Virus record (IMG/VR): IMGVR_UViG_3300023174_000272
Coordinates: 1-45,499 of that record
Length of the DNA stretch: 45,499 nt
Reading direction: 5' to 3' (one strand)
Source: a virus
Part shown: positions 1 through 7,964 of the stretch, one piece after another
Numbering within the stretch: the first letter of the stretch is position 1
How the letters are laid out: the number at the start of each line of letters is the position of its first letter
Position numbers and translations under genes: made by a program
The notes under the pieces: model-generated
Told to the model about the DNA's origin: nothing
What the model saw: the letters and a program-made list of their open reading frames with translations, nothing else
The model's database searches: none

Positions 1-305
1 CCAGCAACTTCAGAATTTTGAATTTCATCTTCTTCACCAGCACCTTCAGCTTCACCGCCAAGATCTTCACCGCCAAGATCCTCTTCGCCCTTATCTTCCA
101 ACTCACCGCCGAGAACATTCATGAGCATGTCATGCAGCTTTTGTGCGACATCACGAGGAAGAGTCAGAGTTACCTCATCACCACCCTCCACTTTATCACC
201 GGCTGCATCACCAGCTTCGCCTTCGGGACCAGCTTGGATGCCAAGATCCAAGGCGTCGTCCTTCATTACATCTTCGTATAGTTTGTCAAAAATTGATTTG
301 CTCAT
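1..305 (-). other. Predicted nested short product from internal late promoter (starts at Met123)
   Basis: A perfect minus-strand TATAAATA at 311-318 is followed after 5 bases by ATG at 305, in frame with the longer gene. The predicted product starts MSKSIFDKLYEDVM and continues past the left edge. The motif-to-ATG spacing matches the other late starts in this window. Whether both long and short forms are made is inference. Confidence 0.45.
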
Positions 306-671
306 ACCATTATTTATATCCTCTGCTTCTGTTTTTTCAAGGGCTGAGGAAAATTTTTGTGGTGTATAATGATTGTCTTCCTTGGCTTTTCTAGGGTCAA
401 TAATGTTCTTGTTGAACCCACTGGCATTTGCGGGGCCAGAATCCTTATGAACAAAAGCTTTTGCATCAGATCCCTTGGCTGTAATCTTCTTCACATCAAT
501 CTTCTTGTCTTTTGCCTCAGGGAAGAATGGTAGCTTCGCGCCAGACTTTTCTTCAACAACATCTGTGGGTTTCTCTGCAGCAACTTCTGTAGCTTTTGCC
601 TTTTCATTGGCTGCTTGCTTCATGGAAGCATAAACTGCACCTATATCTTTGATACTATTAACTCTTGTCAT
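1..671 (-). CDS. Acidic phage protein, C-terminus beyond left edge (possible head/core protein)
   Basis: An open frame runs from ATG at 671 to the left edge, giving at least 223 residues, so its 3' end is outside the window. The N-terminal half (about 1-115) is Lys/Ala-rich and looks disordered. The C-terminal half begins around residue 123 with MSKSIFDKLYEDVM, contains a short beta-type segment (DEVTLTLPRDVAQKL) and ends in a Gly/Glu-rich tail with a repeated EDLGGE unit. The start is fixed by a perfect TATAAATA on the minus strand 7 bases upstream. It is divergent from the terminase gene across 34 bp. A second TATAAATA inside the gene sits 5 bases before the in-frame Met123, so a shorter product is likely. 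I do not recognise the family with certainty; low complexity and acidity would suit a prohead core or scaffold component, but that is inference. Confidence 0.75.
   Translation of the reverse strand, partial: MTRVNSIKDIGAVYASMKQAANEKAKATEVAAEKPTDVVEEKSGAKLPFFPEAKDKKIDVKKITAKGSDAKAFVHKDSGPANASGFNKNIIDPRKAKEDNHYTPQKFSSALEKTEAEDINNGMSKSIFDKLYEDVMKDDALDLGIQAGPEGEAGDAAGDKVEGGDEVTLTLPRDVAQKLHDMLMNVLGGELEDKGEEDLGGEDLGGEAEGAGEEDEIQNSEVA
311..318 (-). promoter_or_regulatory. Internal T4-type late promoter TATAAATA
   Basis: Exact TATAAATA on the minus strand within the left-edge gene, 5 bases before the in-frame ATG at 305. Confidence 0.5.
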
Positions 672-678
672 ATATATG

Positions 679-686
679 TATTTATA
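679..686 (-). promoter_or_regulatory. T4-type late promoter TATAAATA (left-edge gene)
   Basis: Exact TATAAATA on the minus strand, 7 bases before ATG at 671. It lies back to back with the terminase motif, with 6 bp between them. Confidence 0.7.
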
Positions 687-692
687 CTAATT

Positions 693-700
693 GATAAATA
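693..700 (+). promoter_or_regulatory. T4-type late promoter GATAAATA (terminase)
   Basis: GATAAATA 5 bases before ATG at 706; no Shine-Dalgarno sequence in between. It decides the start against a TTG 15 bases upstream, which lies inside the motif region. Confidence 0.65.
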
Positions 701-705
701 AAAAT

Positions 706-2412
706 ATGGCAGACAAAGAAAAATATTATCTCGGCAATGAGAGACTGCCCACCCTGGATACCAAGTTTGAGTATACACCAGAGATGATCAGCGAGATAAA
801 GAAATGCAAGAAAAATCTTCTACATTTTGCAGAAAACTACTTCTTTATCATTAACTTAGATAGGGGGAAAGAGAAGATTAAGCTATACTCATGTCAAAAA
901 CGTGTTCTGAGAAATCTTCGCGACAATCGATTTATCATATTATTGTCCAGTCGTCAAAGTGGAAAAACGACACAAATGACAATATATTGTCTGTGGAACG
1001 CATGCTTCAATGAAGACCAGCGCATATTGATTGTGGCAAATAAGGAGCAGACTGCAAAAAATATTTTTAAAAGAGTTAGACTGGCTTATGAAATGTTGCC
1101 AAACTTCTTGAAACCTGGCGTGGTGGAGTATGGACAGACAAGTATGACATTGACAAATGGAAGTAGCATTGGAATTAGTACAACGAGTAGTGATGCAGGC
1201 AGAGGTGATAGTTGCAACTGTCTTGTGTTGGATGAGTTGGCCTTTATTGATACGCACATTGTGGAGAAGTTCTGGGAATCTGTTTATCCTATCATTAGTA
1301 GTTCCAAGAAAAGTAAAATTTTTATTGCAAGCACACCCAACGGTACAGATAATTTATTTTATCGTCTCTACAAAGGCGCAGAAGAGGGGGACAATAATTG
1401 GAAGGCTGAACGAATTGATTGGTGGGAAATTCCTGGGCGTGATGAAAAATGGAAAAATGATACAATCAAGACTTTAGGCAGCACGGAAACTTTTTCTCAA
1501 GAATTTGGTAATGAGTTTTTACATGGTGGGGAAAGCTCCATCAACGAGTCACTTTACAATACTGCGCTGCGTGACTGTAGAGAACCAGAATTTGTTTTTG
1601 ATAATGGAAAATATCTGGTGTGGGAGGAGCCAAAAGAAAATAGATTATATGCTGCTGGGGTGGATATTAGTGAAGGTGTAAATGAAGCTGCAAGTGTAGT
1701 GCAAATTTTAGATATCACCGATCTAACCAATATTGAGCAAGTCGCTGTGTATCACACCCGTGACACAGCTCCATTTGCATTTACTACAAAACTTCTAGAG
1801 ATTTTAAATCAATGGGGAAGACCGCCAGTGTGTATCGAGCGAAACAGCTGTGGTGCACAAGTTGTGGAGCAATTAAAATTTACACATGGTTACGAAAATA
1901 TTGTTTCTTGGGGAGCTAAAGCTGGGGATAAAACAGAATTTAAGCGCATTGGCATTTTATCACATACAAACACCAAATATAGAGGCATCACAAATATGCG
2001 TTATTGGATCAACGAACTCAAAGTATTTAAATTTCGTGATATTAACACACTCAAGGAATTCAAAAGTTTTATTCGATACCCAAACAATACATGGGGGGCC
2101 CGACCAGGGAGTGATAGTTGGGATGACCGCGTCATGTCTTTGGTGTGGGCATTAATCATTCTTGAAAATGAAATCTGTAGCAGATATTATGATGTTATAA
2201 AATTGGATGATTGCGATCGGCCCCAGGTAATTAAACCTCTCGATTATGGCATTCGCGGTGTGGTGAGTCCCTTTAGTGTATATTCAAACGAAAAAAATAC
2301 TGGTATGGAGACTGTGCTCCCTACATTATTTGACGGAGAAACTGCAGAAGATGAAATTGAGACTTTAAAGGAGCAAGGCTGGAAGATGCCTGAAGATCCT
2401 TTCACAAGATAA
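706..2412 (+). CDS. gp17: Terminase large subunit (DNA-packaging ATPase/nuclease), T4 gp17-like
   Basis: Packaging motor that pumps DNA into the prohead and cuts the concatemer. The 568-residue product has an ATPase half with Walker A SSRQSGKTT (81-89), Walker B LVLDELAF (about 173-180, acidic pair DE) and a coupling motif ASTPNG (208-213). The RNase H-like nuclease half carries the expected acidic residues in GVDISEG, CIERNSCG and, near the C-terminus, DDRVMSLVW. Length is close to the T4 gp17 family. The ATG at 706 is chosen because it follows the late motif GATAAATA by 5 bases; the frame extends 15 bases further up to a TTG. The stop codon at 2410-2412 is embedded in the next gene's late motif. 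The usual partner, the small terminase, may be the minus-strand gene near 14 kb. Confidence 0.97.
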   Translation: MADKEKYYLGNERLPTLDTKFEYTPEMISEIKKCKKNLLHFAENYFFIINLDRGKEKIKLYSCQKRVLRNLRDNRFIILLSSRQSGKTTQMTIYCLWNACFNEDQRILIVANKEQTAKNIFKRVRLAYEMLPNFLKPGVVEYGQTSMTLTNGSSIGISTTSSDAGRGDSCNCLVLDELAFIDTHIVEKFWESVYPIISSSKKSKIFIASTPNGTDNLFYRLYKGAEEGDNNWKAERIDWWEIPGRDEKWKNDTIKTLGSTETFSQEFGNEFLHGGESSINESLYNTALRDCREPEFVFDNGKYLVWEEPKENRLYAAGVDISEGVNEAASVVQILDITDLTNIEQVAVYHTRDTAPFAFTTKLLEILNQWGRPPVCIERNSCGAQVVEQLKFTHGYENIVSWGAKAGDKTEFKRIGILSHTNTKYRGITNMRYWINELKVFKFRDINTLKEFKSFIRYPNNTWGARPGSDSWDDRVMSLVWALIILENEICSRYYDVIKLDDCDRPQVIKPLDYGIRGVVSPFSVYSNEKNTGMETVLPTLFDGETAEDEIETLKEQGWKMPEDPFTR

Positions 2413-2415
2413 ATA
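2408..2415 (+). promoter_or_regulatory. T4-type late promoter GATAAATA (tube-like gene)
   Basis: GATAAATA 4 bases before ATG at 2420. The motif overlaps the terminase stop codon (TAA at 2410-2412), so the first two motif bases are constrained by coding sequence. Confidence 0.6.
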
Positions 2416-2419
2416 ACAT

Positions 2420-3007
2420 ATGGCAACCCCAGTAAACCAAACACCAGTTTTTCAGAGTCCCCTCAACAAGCAGAGGCGGGATAAATTTATATGTGTCCTG
2501 ACAATACCTAATGTGTTGAGAGAGGATGTACGGGCCATAACGAGAAGAAATTCCTCGATTAATTTTGATACACTACAATTCAGTATATTTGGAGCTGTTG
2601 CACCGCCTATTGAAATACCCCCTGTACAGGTACCATTTTCTGGTCAAACACTCAAGGTCACCTCATACAATAGACCTTCTTTTCCAAGTCTCAAGATAGA
2701 TTTTACTGTAGACAATCAATTCAACAATTATTGGGTCGTATACAAATGGCTTGAAGTGTTTAATAATCCCACAATAGGGGTATTCAGCCCTACTGATCCA
2801 GTTGCAGATTCTAAAGCAAATGAATATATGACAAATATTACTATATTTGGTTTGGATGAATACAATGAAAAAACCATACAGTTTGACTATATTCGAGCAT
2901 TTCCAACTACACTTGAAGGTATAAATTATAGTGATCGAGATAGTGGTGAGATGGAATGTAGCTTTCAATTTGCATATCATCAGCTAAAAGTGACACTATT
3001 ATCATAA
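2420..3007 (+). CDS. Tail tube fold protein, T4 gp19-like (first paralogue)
   Basis: 195 residues resembling the T4-type tail tube family: a basic start (KQRRDKFICVLTIPNVL), a central segment PPIEIPPVQVPFSGQTLK, the pattern FTVDNQFNNYWVVYKWLEVF and a beta-rich C-terminus ending in MECSFQFAYHQLKVTL. Tube-family members share this order of a long beta-hairpin region followed by Y/W-rich helix and a final F-x-(Y/F) strand. It lies between terminase and sheath, where T4 has no tube gene; the more typical tube gene lies just after the sheath. It may be a second tube, an end-capping ring or a tail terminator. Assignment to the fold is moderate confidence and the exact role is unknown. Confidence 0.65.
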   Translation: MATPVNQTPVFQSPLNKQRRDKFICVLTIPNVLREDVRAITRRNSSINFDTLQFSIFGAVAPPIEIPPVQVPFSGQTLKVTSYNRPSFPSLKIDFTVDNQFNNYWVVYKWLEVFNNPTIGVFSPTDPVADSKANEYMTNITIFGLDEYNEKTIQFDYIRAFPTTLEGINYSDRDSGEMECSFQFAYHQLKVTLLS

Positions 3008-3042
3008 AAATTATTTTTTTAGTAAAAGTTAGGTACGACAGA

Positions 3043-3050
3043 TATAAATA
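3043..3050 (+). promoter_or_regulatory. T4-type late promoter TATAAATA (sheath operon)
   Basis: Exact TATAAATA. Unlike the others it is not next to the main gene: the sheath ATG is 46 bases further on, behind a Shine-Dalgarno sequence, while the ATG of an 11-codon leader frame begins 8 bases downstream. Confidence 0.7.
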
Positions 3051-3058
3051 TAAACGAT

Positions 3059-3094
3059 ATGAGTCAAATTTTCCCTGTTGGAGGTACTAGATAA
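3059..3094 (+). CDS. Putative 11-residue leader peptide upstream of sheath gene
   Basis: ATG at 3059 opens a frame encoding MSQIFPVGGTR and a TAA at 3092-3094. The sheath ATG begins at 3096, one base after the stop. The ATG is 8 bases after TATAAATA, the position where other genes in this window start, and the sheath Shine-Dalgarno GGAGG (3080-3084) lies inside the leader frame. Translation of the leader would pass over and expose or occlude that site, so coupling is plausible. No homology is claimed. Confidence 0.35.
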   Translation: MSQIFPVGGTR

Positions 3095-3095
3095 A

Positions 3096-5513
3096 ATGGC
3101 AAGAACTATTCAAAGTCCAGGAGTTGAGATTAGAGAAGTCGATCTTACACTGCGGCCAGTTGTTAATCAAGGTACTAGTATTTTTATCACTGGGTTTTCT
3201 AATCAAGGACCAGTTGACGAAGTTTTAGAGCCAACAAGTCTCAGTGATTTTGAGCAAGTATATGGTCTGCCCACCAATGCTGCAGAGCGTTATTTTTACT
3301 ATACAGTTAAAGCCGCTCTTCAAGCTCCAGTTCAATTGAAACTAACCAGATTGCCCTACGGTGAAGCAAAGGGTGAAGGTTTTGAAGCTTGGAGATACAG
3401 TGCACTAGCTTACCCTGTTATCGGTCTTACAACAGATACAACAGCATTAACATCGGATTATAGCTATTCACTATCTGCTGCTAGCACATATATTCTTGGC
3501 AACCCCACACATTTGGAGTTAGATCTCGAGCAATACCAAGAACTCTTAAACAATAATATTGATTGGTCCAATAACCCGGCGCTCACAGGTGGCACTGCTG
3601 GTACAAAGTTTAGCTATGATACACTAGGCCAGGCTGGGTTGGTCATTCTGAACCGCGCACAAACAACTGTTAATAATCGTTTTGAAGGTTATTATGTTGG
3701 TCTAACTGACAACAACAACAATAATCCTGCAACACCTTTTGATGGTATCCTTGGTGTTAATGCTATTGGTAGCAGTTCAACTGCCATTAATAGCTACATT
3801 GAAGTGCCACAGACTCGCTTGAACTTCACATTAAGCGCCACAAAGTTTGGCGATGGTTCAAGCGTCAGTGAAGTGATGGAGAATATCAGCAACTATGACC
3901 TGGGCAATGCTACATTCAATGATACATTGACATTGGGCATTTTCAAACTGCGTCAAAGCGTATTTTCACCAGATGTTATTTCATTGGATTATGTTCTTTC
4001 TGAGCGCCATGTAGGATCGTTGGATTATCACAGACAGATTGCCACAGAAACTGGTGGACCTGCTATTAGTTTCTACCTCGGCACAAATGCTGCTGTATCG
4101 CCAAATATTCGTATCCTAGGCAATCCATATGTCACAAACCGCTATCTTGATACATGGTTAGGCAATGACGGCTTGCCTGAAAAGAAAGTCAGAATGGCGT
4201 CCAACAGTCTTGCAACACCATTCAATACTCCCGGATATGTGGATAACCGCACCTCTTATGTGACCCGTGTAGGTGCAGCTTCTGGTATAGTAGGACAAGC
4301 AGTCGCTAAACTGGGTACCACAAGCACTCTGACCCCGCTTGGCATCTATACTGATACAATTGTTACAAACAAAAATATCGGTAACTTGCCTTCAAAATTA
4401 GAGCGTGCATTTGAACTTGTTGAGAACCCTGATCTATATCCAATCAATCTTGCCCTTGAGGCTGGTTTAGGATCGATCTACGTTAGTGTAACAGAAGAAG
4501 CCACCAGGACTGGTACACCTCTATCTGCTTGTGGTCCTTACATTGATACAACGCCAATTAATACATTGAGCGGCTTCTTTACCACAAATAATGAACTACT
4601 CGATGGCGATGGATTGCGCATTCGCGCCAATTACAACGCTGTTGCTAGCATATTTGTTAATCAAGCTCAAAACCAACGCAAAGACTTCATGGTAATTCTT
4701 GATGCGTTGAGACATATCTTTGTGCAAGGTGACAACAATAAAGTCATTACATCAAAGAAACTATGGAGCCCTAACGCTGGTGCTAGTCCGAATCCTTTTG
4801 CTCCTGGCTTTGTCAATACAAACTTTAGTCAGCACATCTACTGGCCGTTAAGACATCAATATAGCCTATTGAATACCAGTTACGCTTGTACATATGCTAC
4901 AGTTGCTCAAGTGTTAGATACAGTAAGCAACCGCCAAGTTTGGGTACCATTCTCTGGATTTGCAGCAGCTGCCATGGGTAATACTGATGCTAACTTCCAG
5001 CCTTGGTTTGCACCAGCTGGATTTACAAGGGGCACTCTAGTTGGAGTAAATGATGTTGGCATCTATCCTAAGATGAAGCAACGTGACCAACTTTATAAGA
5101 TTGGATTAAATCCAGTTCCATTCTTCCCTGTTGAAGGCTTTGTTATCTTTGGACAAAAGACACTACTAAAGAAACCAAGCGCTTTTGATCGTATTAATGT
5201 ACGTAGATTGTTCTTGAATCTTGAAGTAGCAACACGTGATACTGTTAAGTTCTTTATATTTGAACCTAACACATTATTCACTAGAACACAAGTTGTAAAT
5301 GTATTGACACCTATCTTTGAGAACGCAAAGAATACTGAAGGAGTTTATGATTACCTTATTATTTGCGATGAGCGTAACAATACACCTGACGTAATCGATA
5401 ACAATGAAATGAAGGTAGACATCTACCTCAAGCCTGTGCGTGCTGCAGAGTTTATCTTGGTAAGCTTCTATGCAACTCGTACAAGTCAAAACTTCCAGGA
5501 GTTAGTCTCATAA
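3096..5513 (+). CDS. gp18: Contractile tail sheath protein, T4 gp18-like
   Basis: Forms the contractile outer cylinder of the tail. The 805-residue product starts MARTIQSPGVEIREVDLT, the characteristic sheath N-terminus (short arm, then a P-G-V-x-x-x-E type motif), followed by the conserved FITGFSNQGPVDEVLEP segment and a domain ending near FEAW. The C-terminal domain (about 640-805) carries FPVEGFVIFGQKTL, the RLFLNLEVATRDTVKFFIFEPN helix-strand region and VDIYLKPVRAAEFILVSFY, typical of the conserved sheath core. It is longer than T4 gp18 (about 660), the extra length lying in the middle protruding domains. The start at 3096 is supported by GGAGG at 3080-3084. The frame reaches a TTG at 3078, but that lacks the motif. 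It is followed by the tube gene, as in T4. Confidence 0.95.
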   Translation: MARTIQSPGVEIREVDLTLRPVVNQGTSIFITGFSNQGPVDEVLEPTSLSDFEQVYGLPTNAAERYFYYTVKAALQAPVQLKLTRLPYGEAKGEGFEAWRYSALAYPVIGLTTDTTALTSDYSYSLSAASTYILGNPTHLELDLEQYQELLNNNIDWSNNPALTGGTAGTKFSYDTLGQAGLVILNRAQTTVNNRFEGYYVGLTDNNNNNPATPFDGILGVNAIGSSSTAINSYIEVPQTRLNFTLSATKFGDGSSVSEVMENISNYDLGNATFNDTLTLGIFKLRQSVFSPDVISLDYVLSERHVGSLDYHRQIATETGGPAISFYLGTNAAVSPNIRILGNPYVTNRYLDTWLGNDGLPEKKVRMASNSLATPFNTPGYVDNRTSYVTRVGAASGIVGQAVAKLGTTSTLTPLGIYTDTIVTNKNIGNLPSKLERAFELVENPDLYPINLALEAGLGSIYVSVTEEATRTGTPLSACGPYIDTTPINTLSGFFTTNNELLDGDGLRIRANYNAVASIFVNQAQNQRKDFMVILDALRHIFVQGDNNKVITSKKLWSPNAGASPNPFAPGFVNTNFSQHIYWPLRHQYSLLNTSYACTYATVAQVLDTVSNRQVWVPFSGFAAAAMGNTDANFQPWFAPAGFTRGTLVGVNDVGIYPKMKQRDQLYKIGLNPVPFFPVEGFVIFGQKTLLKKPSAFDRINVRRLFLNLEVATRDTVKFFIFEPNTLFTRTQVVNVLTPIFENAKNTEGVYDYLIICDERNNTPDVIDNNEMKVDIYLKPVRAAEFILVSFYATRTSQNFQELVS

Positions 5514-5524
5514 TTAAACCGGAG

Positions 5525-5532
5525 AATAAATA
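5525..5532 (+). promoter_or_regulatory. T4-type late promoter AATAAATA (tail tube)
   Basis: AATAAATA 7 bases before ATG at 5540. A GGAG lies further up (5521-5524), too far from the start to act as a normal Shine-Dalgarno sequence. Confidence 0.5.
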
Positions 5533-5539
5533 ATACACC

Positions 5540-6094
5540 ATGGCTGACGTAAAACAATTAATTTCCGACTTTTATAGAGTAGCTTCCGCGAGAGATTTTC
5601 AACGCGATTTTCAATTTCGTGTTCTGAGCATCACACCCGCAGGTACAACTGTGACATTTGATGAGAATGATCTTGTATATGCAAAAGCAGCGACATTGCC
5701 TGCTCGTGCCATCAACAATGTTCAAGCTCGTTACATGGGATTAAATTTCAATCTACCTGGCACAGTCAATTATCCAAACAGTGAAAATTATACATTAACA
5801 TTCTACAACGATTCTAAGAATAACCTTAGACAAAAGTTTGAAGATTGGACACGCGATACATTTAATGATGCCAATAGTACTGGTAATTATTTTACACCAA
5901 CACAAGCTAGCACCATTGATTTAGTTCAGCTCGACACACAAATGAACAGAGTTGCTCAATATCAACTCGTGGGTGTCAGTATTCGTAATGTTGGCGCGAT
6001 TGAGTATCCAATCAGTGAAGGCACTGGAACAATTATCAGCTTCCCTGTTGGTTTAGCTTATCACTATTTTACACGCAAAGAAGTCAACGATTAA
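5540..6094 (+). CDS. gp19: Tail tube protein, T4 gp19-like
   Basis: 184 residues matching the T4-type tube family: RDFQFRVLSI near the N-terminus, the hallmark LPARAINNVQARYMGLNFNL, a strand pair ending in YTLTFYNDSKNNLRQKFEDW and a C-terminal strand FPVGLAYHYF. T4 gp19 is slightly shorter (about 163). It stands directly after the sheath gene, the same order as T4 genes 18-19, so this is the best candidate for the main inner tube through which DNA is ejected. Preceded by a late motif 7 bases before its ATG. Confidence 0.93.
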   Translation: MADVKQLISDFYRVASARDFQRDFQFRVLSITPAGTTVTFDENDLVYAKAATLPARAINNVQARYMGLNFNLPGTVNYPNSENYTLTFYNDSKNNLRQKFEDWTRDTFNDANSTGNYFTPTQASTIDLVQLDTQMNRVAQYQLVGVSIRNVGAIEYPISEGTGTIISFPVGLAYHYFTRKEVND

Positions 6095-6117
6095 GATAAT
6101 CGATTCTCCTAACCAGC

Positions 6118-6125
6118 CATAAATA
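6118..6125 (+). promoter_or_regulatory. T4-type late promoter CATAAATA
   Basis: CATAAATA 6 bases before ATG at 6132. Confidence 0.5.
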
Positions 6126-6131
6126 TATCAA

Positions 6132-7085
6132 ATGGCCGGTCTCAATAATCCAATTACTAATGCCTTTCAAGGGCTTACCGATAATGTTATAGGTGTTGGC
6201 AGAGGTACAAATCCCCTCAGTCAACCGCAGATAACCAATTTATTTGGATTCAATATACCTGGTGTACCGCTGATCAGTACACGTGATTATTTTTTACTTC
6301 AACTTCAAAGCTGGCTGACATCAATACCATTGCAAACACAGTGGATTGCTGTAATCGATAGCTTTCCCTATGCCTTAAGAAGTGATATTATTCAAGGGCT
6401 TGAAAGAACAGATGGTGGTAAGAAAGGTTTTGATATTGATCAGGCTAAAACATTACTAACGAGTTACCCTTTTCAAAAAGTCATTGGATGTGTATTTGCT
6501 CAAGGTGCTCAAATCCCCGGTGAAACTTACGATACTGCTGATGTGCCAATTGATAATAATAGAGGGTTTGTGCCAGGTATAGTTTCGGGAAATCGCCGCG
6601 GATATGCACAGGTGCCATTGCAATTAAGTTTTCTTGAAACCAACACAAGCATTGTTGATTTTGTTTTTCGCCCATGGGTAATGCTGGCTAGTCATTATGG
6701 GCTGGTCGCTCGGCCTGGCGATCTTCCTGGTAGTAAAGATTATTTCAATGTAAAAAGTAACATGACTTTATTGTGCTACACACGTAGCTATCAAAATATA
6801 AGTCAGATACCACGCAAAGTTTTTACCTTCTATAATGTTACACCTACTCTTATTAACAATATTAATCTTGACTATCAGGATGAGCCCTCACAGGCAACAG
6901 CATATTCTGTCAACTTTACATACACCAATTACACTATTCAAAATAGCATGTATTTCCCGTTGGCAGATATCATACAAACAGTTGGCAATGTGACCAATGG
7001 CAAATACACACCTGTAGTATCGCCATTGCAGACAACAAACGCTACAAATAGTAATCCACCCCCCAATGTGGCTGGTTTCTTTTAA
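6132..7085 (+). CDS. Baseplate tail tube initiator-like protein (T4 gp54-like)
   Basis: 317 residues, very close to the length of T4 gp54 (320), which sits on the hub-cap ring and nucleates the tube. Visible features are IAVIDSFPYAL (a tube-type first strand), FVPGIVSGNRRGYAQVPLQLSFLE, FVFRPWVMLASHYGLVARPG, and PRKVFTFYNVTPTLINNINLDY, followed by a final strand YSVNFTYTNY and a Pro/Asn-rich tail ending in a terminal GFF. The PW-x-x-x-x-S segment and the later VTPT segment are typical of tube-fold baseplate proteins. The gene directly follows the tube. The gp54 identity is inferred from length, fold pattern and context; gp48 appears separately downstream. Confidence 0.6.
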   Translation: MAGLNNPITNAFQGLTDNVIGVGRGTNPLSQPQITNLFGFNIPGVPLISTRDYFLLQLQSWLTSIPLQTQWIAVIDSFPYALRSDIIQGLERTDGGKKGFDIDQAKTLLTSYPFQKVIGCVFAQGAQIPGETYDTADVPIDNNRGFVPGIVSGNRRGYAQVPLQLSFLETNTSIVDFVFRPWVMLASHYGLVARPGDLPGSKDYFNVKSNMTLLCYTRSYQNISQIPRKVFTFYNVTPTLINNINLDYQDEPSQATAYSVNFTYTNYTIQNSMYFPLADIIQTVGNVTNGKYTPVVSPLQTTNATNSNPPPNVAGFF

Positions 7086-7105
7086 TTTTTTTTCTAAATT
7101 ATTGC

Positions 7106-7939
7106 ATGGATTTCTATCTTAATTGTTGGGTTCCAACGCTCAGTGGATATGCGCGAATTTCTGAATTAAAAAATTCACAATTACAAGTATTGTCAAAGTA
7201 TATTCTTAATGAAGATCATGCAGGCACAAGCGATTGTTTTGATTTGATATTACAGGACAACATACAGGACAAAGATGTAGTTAATAATCTTACTAGGTTT
7301 GATAAATGGTTTATATTTTGTTTTTTAAGAGCCACAAATATTTCTCCTGTTGTTTACATTCAATCCGCAACCAAGGACGGTGCACCATGCAACATTGAAT
7401 TGCAATTGTTTGATTTGCTTACAAAGCTTTCTGAGGCCACTCTCCCTTATAGGTCTGCTGCGACGATTGAAGATCTAAATTTTAATATCCAGGCATCAAA
7501 AAACCTTTTCTCTGGAAATACACTTGCAGATTCAATTGAATCTATACATGTAAAAGGTACAAACATAGTGATTAATGATAAAGCTTCACTGCTTCAAGTA
7601 GTGAGTGACAATCATGGTATTGCAATTTTAATTAAAGACCATCTGTCAAAACTAGATCAACAGTCCAATTATAAGTTAATAGAAAATAGAAACAAAGATA
7701 TAGCGATCAAGGATATACCTGTGAGGCTGTACGATAATACATTGTTTCTCTTTCTTAGATCAATTTATCTCCCGTTTTGTAGAGGAGTATACGTGAAGCA
7801 GTACGATTTAATGAAAAAGTTAAATATTGATTTTAAGAGCATAAAAGATCTTACCCCTCTAGAAGGAGAAATACTTCTCAATCTTCATAACGAAGCAGAA
7901 GCTGACAAGAAATCCAAAAGAAATACAGATCGGCATTAA
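7106..7939 (+). CDS. Hypothetical baseplate-cluster protein (possible hub subunit)
   Basis: 277 residues with an alpha-helical look: an N-terminal segment (LNCWVPTLSGYARISEL), a cluster of aromatic residues in FDKWFIFCFLRATNI (around 66-80), and a lysine-rich C-terminus (EADKKSKRNTDR). The N-terminal pattern of a surface strand followed by a helix that reads like a chaperone-type packing domain is reminiscent of phage hub-assembly proteins such as T4 gp26, but I cannot claim homology. No Shine-Dalgarno sequence is visible. A degenerate late-like TCTAAATT ends 5 bases before the ATG at 7106. It lies between the gp54-like gene and a Pro-rich gene, in the region that carries hub and tape-measure genes in T4-type phages. 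Confidence 0.75.
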   Translation: MDFYLNCWVPTLSGYARISELKNSQLQVLSKYILNEDHAGTSDCFDLILQDNIQDKDVVNNLTRFDKWFIFCFLRATNISPVVYIQSATKDGAPCNIELQLFDLLTKLSEATLPYRSAATIEDLNFNIQASKNLFSGNTLADSIESIHVKGTNIVINDKASLLQVVSDNHGIAILIKDHLSKLDQQSNYKLIENRNKDIAIKDIPVRLYDNTLFLFLRSIYLPFCRGVYVKQYDLMKKLNIDFKSIKDLTPLEGEILLNLHNEAEADKKSKRNTDRH

Positions 7940-7950
7940 TAGAATTACTG

Positions 7951-7958
7951 TATAAATA
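7951..7958 (+). promoter_or_regulatory. T4-type late promoter TATAAATA
   Basis: Exact TATAAATA 6 bases before ATG at 7965, in a 25-base intergenic gap. Confidence 0.65.
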
Positions 7959-7964
7959 TAGTAT

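Noticed and set aside
18-394. Plus-strand open frames over the first 400 bases
   Set aside because: They are antisense to the long minus-strand gene with its own promoter and have no ribosome site of their own.
7083-7093. T-rich run after the gp54-like gene as a terminator
   Set aside because: No GC-rich stem precedes the T run.
7093-7100. TCTAAATT 5 bases before ATG 7106 as a late promoter
   Set aside because: The last base breaks the TAAATA core shared by all other sites; too degenerate to list as a promoter.
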